Origin: Bacteroidales bacterium
GTDB lineage: Bacteria; Bacteroidota; Bacteroidia; Bacteroidales; UBA932
Direction: 5' to 3'
DNA: 52,732 nucleotides
Assembly (NCBI GenBank): GCA_017415715.1
Contig: JAFQFD010000030.1
Coordinates: 1-52,732, forward strand
Each line of letters begins with the position of its first letter. Within the stretch, counting starts at the first letter, position 1. Shown here piece after piece: positions 49,871 to 52,732 of this stretch. The notes beneath the pieces are model-generated. The model did no database searches. It saw only the letters and a list, made by a program, of their open reading frames with translations, and was not told where the DNA came from. The position numbers and the translations under genes are program-made.

Positions 49871-51550
49871 ATGAATGCAATGCTTATATTTTATCTGATA
49901 GTTCTGTTCTTTGCTTTTGCCCTGCTTCTGATCTATCTGTTTTGTCGTTTTGCACGCGTATATCGTACGCTGTCGTCTGGAAAACGTGAGTTTGTCGGCT
50001 ATGTGTGGAAGTGGTCACGGACATACATCATATATGACGGCATACCTTTCTTTTTCGCAGACAGGATAGGTTTTATAGATCAGAATAAGAACATCTATCT
50101 CAAATCAGAGAACAGCCAATATAATTTTGTCGAGACCCAGTATGGCTCGGTAACTGATGACGGTCTGATTTCAGACACAAACAATAATGCGATGGCATCC
50201 TGCGATTCAATAGGAACGTCTTCGCGCCGGACAGTTGTGACGGATGCCTCCGGCAACGAAATCGCATTTGCAAAAACCGGATTGCGTAAAGGGGATGACC
50301 TTCTCATAAGAGCAGCGGCTACAGGCGCTTTGTGCGCTCTTAATTCTGAGAAAGACAAGGCTCTGCGTGCTGACGTGCGTATAGGGTTCAAGGACCTGGC
50401 GCTCCCTTCTGCACTCATATTCATGCTTCTTTTTGTGCCGCTTGCGCTTCTTGGATATGATACTTCCATATTGTCCTTCCTCGGCTCTGAGATTTCATAC
50501 ATTTCTTATATGCTTCTGGCATATGCATTCATATGTTGGACGCTGTATTTCATAAAGAAATGCATGACGATGAGAAACAGATCCATGGTGTATTTCCTTG
50601 GTCTGGTAGACCGCAACATCGGTCTGACAGCCTGGAACATAATAATAATAGTATTGTCGGGTCTGCTTTCGCTTGCCAGTCTGTTCATCTGCAATTATAC
50701 CCTGTTTCCTCTCTTTCTCGTGCTTTTCCTCGGTTTTGTGATCAATCTCGGTTGCTTTAAGGATGAGTGGAAAGTTGTTGATCCATGTTCTTCGTGGGGA
50801 CCGAAATGGGGAGGATCCCGTCGCGCCGGACAGGCTCCTAAAGCCCATGTGCTGGGAACGCTTGAGGTCGTGTATTCATGGGTGCCTGTTCTTGAGGCCA
50901 AGGGTATTGCTCATGCCAATGAGGAAGTGGTGCTTACTTTTAACGAATCTGATTTCGATCCGTCTGCTGGCAGGGTAAGACGGGCTAATCCATTTGCCGA
51001 AGGACCAGTAATGTCCCATGACGAACTTAAATCAAAGGCAAAGACAGTGATGAAAGGAAGCGACGGTCCGGAAAACGATGAGCGCAAAGCCCTTGTGGCA
51101 ATCGTCAACAGTGCCTATCAGATCTGTCAGAGATACAGTCTGGCTGACTTCGAATTGTATGACCTGATCCTCATGTTCTGCCAGTACAATATCGAGTATC
51201 ACGATGATAAGGAATGCGACACCATAGGAAATGTTGAGGAATATTTCCGTTTCGCTGCTGAAACCCTGGTTGACAGGAAGGGAGACTGTGACTGCAAGTC
51301 AATCCTTGCTTATAAGATTTTTGAAGTTCTAGGAGTCAATGTTGACCTGGCCTTGGTGAAGAGCAACAGTACCGAATATAATCACGTGGGTCTCGTGCTC
51401 CATAAGGACTCCACTTCTGTCGTTCCTATTCCTCCTTCTTATCATCAGTATTCAAGAGGGCTGATCTATTGTGAGACTACGGGAGAGGCATTTGCCCCTG
51501 GTGAGGTCCCTCCAGGAATAGACATAGACACAATTCAGTTGATAAAGTGA
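49871..51550 (+). CDS. Multi-pass membrane protein with transglutaminase-like (papain-fold) domain
   Basis: A 559-aa protein with an N-terminal helix (about 5-27), a soluble insert (about 30-175) and four or five further helices (about 177-197, 205-230, 249-270, 275-297), then a soluble C-terminal half. There, residues about 400-540 form a transglutaminase-like domain with a full catalytic set: C473 in RKGDCDCKSILAYKIFEVLG, H505 in YNHVGLVL and E535 in YCETTGEAF. Such domains work as proteases, peptidases or transamidating enzymes. It follows the VWA gene after 24 bases. The next gene begins within its stop codon (TGATG), so the two are translationally linked. The side of the membrane that the catalytic domain faces cannot be settled by eye. 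Confidence 0.8.
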   Translation: MNAMLIFYLIVLFFAFALLLIYLFCRFARVYRTLSSGKREFVGYVWKWSRTYIIYDGIPFFFADRIGFIDQNKNIYLKSENSQYNFVETQYGSVTDDGLISDTNNNAMASCDSIGTSSRRTVVTDASGNEIAFAKTGLRKGDDLLIRAAATGALCALNSEKDKALRADVRIGFKDLALPSALIFMLLFVPLALLGYDTSILSFLGSEISYISYMLLAYAFICWTLYFIKKCMTMRNRSMVYFLGLVDRNIGLTAWNIIIIVLSGLLSLASLFICNYTLFPLFLVLFLGFVINLGCFKDEWKVVDPCSSWGPKWGGSRRAGQAPKAHVLGTLEVVYSWVPVLEAKGIAHANEEVVLTFNESDFDPSAGRVRRANPFAEGPVMSHDELKSKAKTVMKGSDGPENDERKALVAIVNSAYQICQRYSLADFELYDLILMFCQYNIEYHDDKECDTIGNVEEYFRFAAETLVDRKGDCDCKSILAYKIFEVLGVNVDLALVKSNSTEYNHVGLVLHKDSTSVVPIPPSYHQYSRGLIYCETTGEAFAPGEVPPGIDIDTIQLIK

Positions 51551-52545
51551 TGAAATCGACATTCAATCTTATCCTTTTACTGATTGTTCCTGTATTATGG
51601 AACTGCATGTTCATACAATGGTGCATCAACACTCGCGATGATGCACCATTGTCACAAGTGCAGATACCGGAATCGACTATAGCGTTTCTGGATAGCCTCG
51701 GCAGTCGACTTATGGGAGATGATGACCACTTGATACTGCGTTGGGTGGATTCTCTGGATGTTGATTCATGGAATAACAGAAACGACTATGGACAGGACAG
51801 CCTTTATGTATATGAGGCAGACAGTCTGTTTATAATCTATTCTGACCGTGATGACAAAGAGTTGATGGAAAAGGTCCGTCAGTATGCATGCAATGCTGTC
51901 AGACCTTTGGAGCAACTGATGGGGCATTATGTCTATCCAAGTGAGCTGAATGGCAGAAAGCTTCCCTTGTATCTGTGCTCGGATACGGACAACTATCAGA
52001 AAGTCTGTTGTGAACTTGCAGGTGATGATGATTACTCTAAGACATGGGGGCTTTGTATTTACTCATATTCCGGAGTAGATGTTCAGACCCGAGGCATCAC
52101 ACTCAATTATGGCAGCATGCGGAAACTCTCCATGAGCCCGGAAGTCGATCTTAATGCCACCATATGGCACGAAATGAATCATTATGTGTATTTTCAGTCT
52201 ATAGATCTCTCGACAGAACTTTGGATGCATACATGGCTTTATGAGGGACTGGCAGAGTATTTCTCATCGCAGATAAAGAAACAGACGACGGCTCTGTCTT
52301 CGCAGGAGAAGTCAGCTGCTGACAGAAATCATTTGAACTCATCATTCACTCCGTTCATGTTCAATTACAGCGGAGGTGAAATCTTCTATGACTATCTGGA
52401 GGAAGCATATGGTAAAGACGGCGTGTCAAGGTTTGTTCAGGGTATTTACGATAAGCCTGTTCCTGAAGTCCTGAAGATGTTTGATTCTGACGTCAGTCTT
52501 GCTGAACGAGGATGGCGGAATTACATCAAGGAGAATTATATATAA
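51550..52545 (+). CDS. Membrane-anchored gluzincin-type zinc peptidase
   Basis: 331 aa from the ATG at 51550, which shares its A with the TGA of the preceding gene. A GTG one codon earlier is an alternative. The N-terminal hydrophobic segment (about 4-25) is a signal anchor or uncleaved signal. The zinc site is H207-E208-M-N-H211, with third ligand E232 in WLYEGLAEYFS, 21 residues further on. This is the HExxH plus downstream E plan of gluzincins of the kind listed as putative peptidases (DUF1570/M1-like). The last 60 residues contain YDYLEEAYGKDGVSRFVQGI, common after the active site in such proteins. It is the last gene of the tubulin/VWA operon. The target is unknown. A strong hairpin lies in the 5' part of the coding sequence (51615-51652). 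Confidence 0.8.
   Translation: MKSTFNLILLLIVPVLWNCMFIQWCINTRDDAPLSQVQIPESTIAFLDSLGSRLMGDDDHLILRWVDSLDVDSWNNRNDYGQDSLYVYEADSLFIIYSDRDDKELMEKVRQYACNAVRPLEQLMGHYVYPSELNGRKLPLYLCSDTDNYQKVCCELAGDDDYSKTWGLCIYSYSGVDVQTRGITLNYGSMRKLSMSPEVDLNATIWHEMNHYVYFQSIDLSTELWMHTWLYEGLAEYFSSQIKKQTTALSSQEKSAADRNHLNSSFTPFMFNYSGGEIFYDYLEEAYGKDGVSRFVQGIYDKPVPEVLKMFDSDVSLAERGWRNYIKENYI
51615..51652 (+). repeat. Perfect 14-bp inverted repeat near the start of the gluzincin gene
   Basis: Arms at 51615-51628 and 51639-51652 are fully complementary around a 10-base loop. It lies 65 bases after the start codon, encodes ordinary residues (QWCINTRDDAP) and lacks a T run, so it is not a normal terminator. It could slow ribosomes or polymerase, or protect the mRNA. 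Confidence 0.8.
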
Positions 52546-52580
52546 AAAGAATCCTGGCCAACCGACCAGGATTCTTTTTG
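52544..52580. terminator. Terminator of the tubulin/VWA operon, active in both directions
   Basis: A perfect 14-bp stem (52544-52557 with 52566-52579) has an 8-base loop, an A5 start and a T5 end. It starts inside the stop codon of the peptidase gene and lies between two convergent genes, so it serves both. Confidence 0.9.
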
Positions 52581-52598
52581 TTATATATTATAAAAAAC

Positions 52599-52732
52599 TT
52601 ATGCCATCACGCTGCCTGGGATGATGCCGTTTGCAACGAGGTATGCTACTACTGCTGTTACAGTGAGGCATACGAAGATGAGGGTTGCAAATGCCTTTCC
52701 GATGATCTCGAGTCTCTTCTCCCAAACCTTGT
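52599..52732 (-). CDS. C-terminal end of a membrane protein (cut by the window edge)
   Basis: On the minus strand an open frame enters from the right edge and ends with TAA at 52601-52599. It encodes the last 43 residues of a protein: KVWEKRLEIIGKAFATLIF followed by VCLTVTAVVAYLVANGIIPG and VMA. A hydrophobic stretch of about 20 residues reads as a final transmembrane helix preceded by a positively charged segment. The codon use fits the neighbours and a terminator lies just downstream, which supports a real gene. The family cannot be named from this piece. Confidence 0.6.
   Translation of the reverse strand, partial: KVWEKRLEIIGKAFATLIFVCLTVTAVVAYLVANGIIPGSVMA

Overview
The window looks like a chromosomal segment of a member of the Bacteroidota, most likely a gut-type Bacteroidales. 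The signs are a SusC/SusD pair, many short-signal lipoproteins, BACON and DUF5689-type domains, Bacteroides-type promoters (TAnnTTTG at -7, sometimes TTTG about 19-20 bases upstream) with no clear Shine-Dalgarno sites, and one copy of a dispersed repeat common in Bacteroidota. No rRNA, tRNA, CRISPR array, integrase or insertion sequence was recognised, and coding density is very high. Apart from the 5' 212 bases, no gap exceeds 200 bases.

Layout. (1) 161-12260: a polysaccharide-utilisation-like operon with SusC, SusD, a phosphodiester glycosidase-like lipoprotein fused to a GLUG-type beta-helix, a second intact phosphodiester glycosidase (NAGPA family), and a very large modular SusE/F-like lipoprotein. 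There is no ordinary glycoside hydrolase. (2) 12255-16698: three surface-type lipoproteins, the middle one with a thioredoxin-like CPNC motif, behind a promoter overlapped by an operator-like palindrome. (3) 16891-17841: an Rpn/PD-(D/E)XK transposase-nuclease with a GRAE tandem repeat. (4) 17940-28515: a tight operon for a BACON/OB-fold lipoprotein, a secreted DNA/RNA non-specific endonuclease, an endonuclease/exonuclease/phosphatase enzyme, a TonB-dependent receptor, a DUF5689 lipoprotein and an M3 dipeptidyl carboxypeptidase. It reads as an extracellular nucleic acid breakdown and uptake locus. (5) 28529-39286: a CHASE2 membrane protein, a FecR-like secreted protein, two paralogous exported CHAT (caspase-like) proteins and several small envelope proteins on the opposite strand. 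(6) 39461-41847: a sialidase and a ROK-family sugar kinase facing each other across one perfect terminator palindrome. (7) 41890-52580: five co-directional genes for a signal-peptide VWA membrane protein, a tubulin/FtsZ-like GTPase with a DPF-repeat tail, a membrane VWA protein, a multi-pass transglutaminase-like protein and a membrane gluzincin peptidase. A strong promoter and a terminator bracket them. The right edge holds the C-terminus of a membrane protein on the minus strand.

The best candidates for a little-described system are region 7 (a tubulin-like/VWA envelope-remodelling machine with two protease-fold partners) and region 5 (an envelope-located CHASE2/CHAT module). Functions are inferred from motifs and context read by eye. 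No database search or structure prediction was possible.
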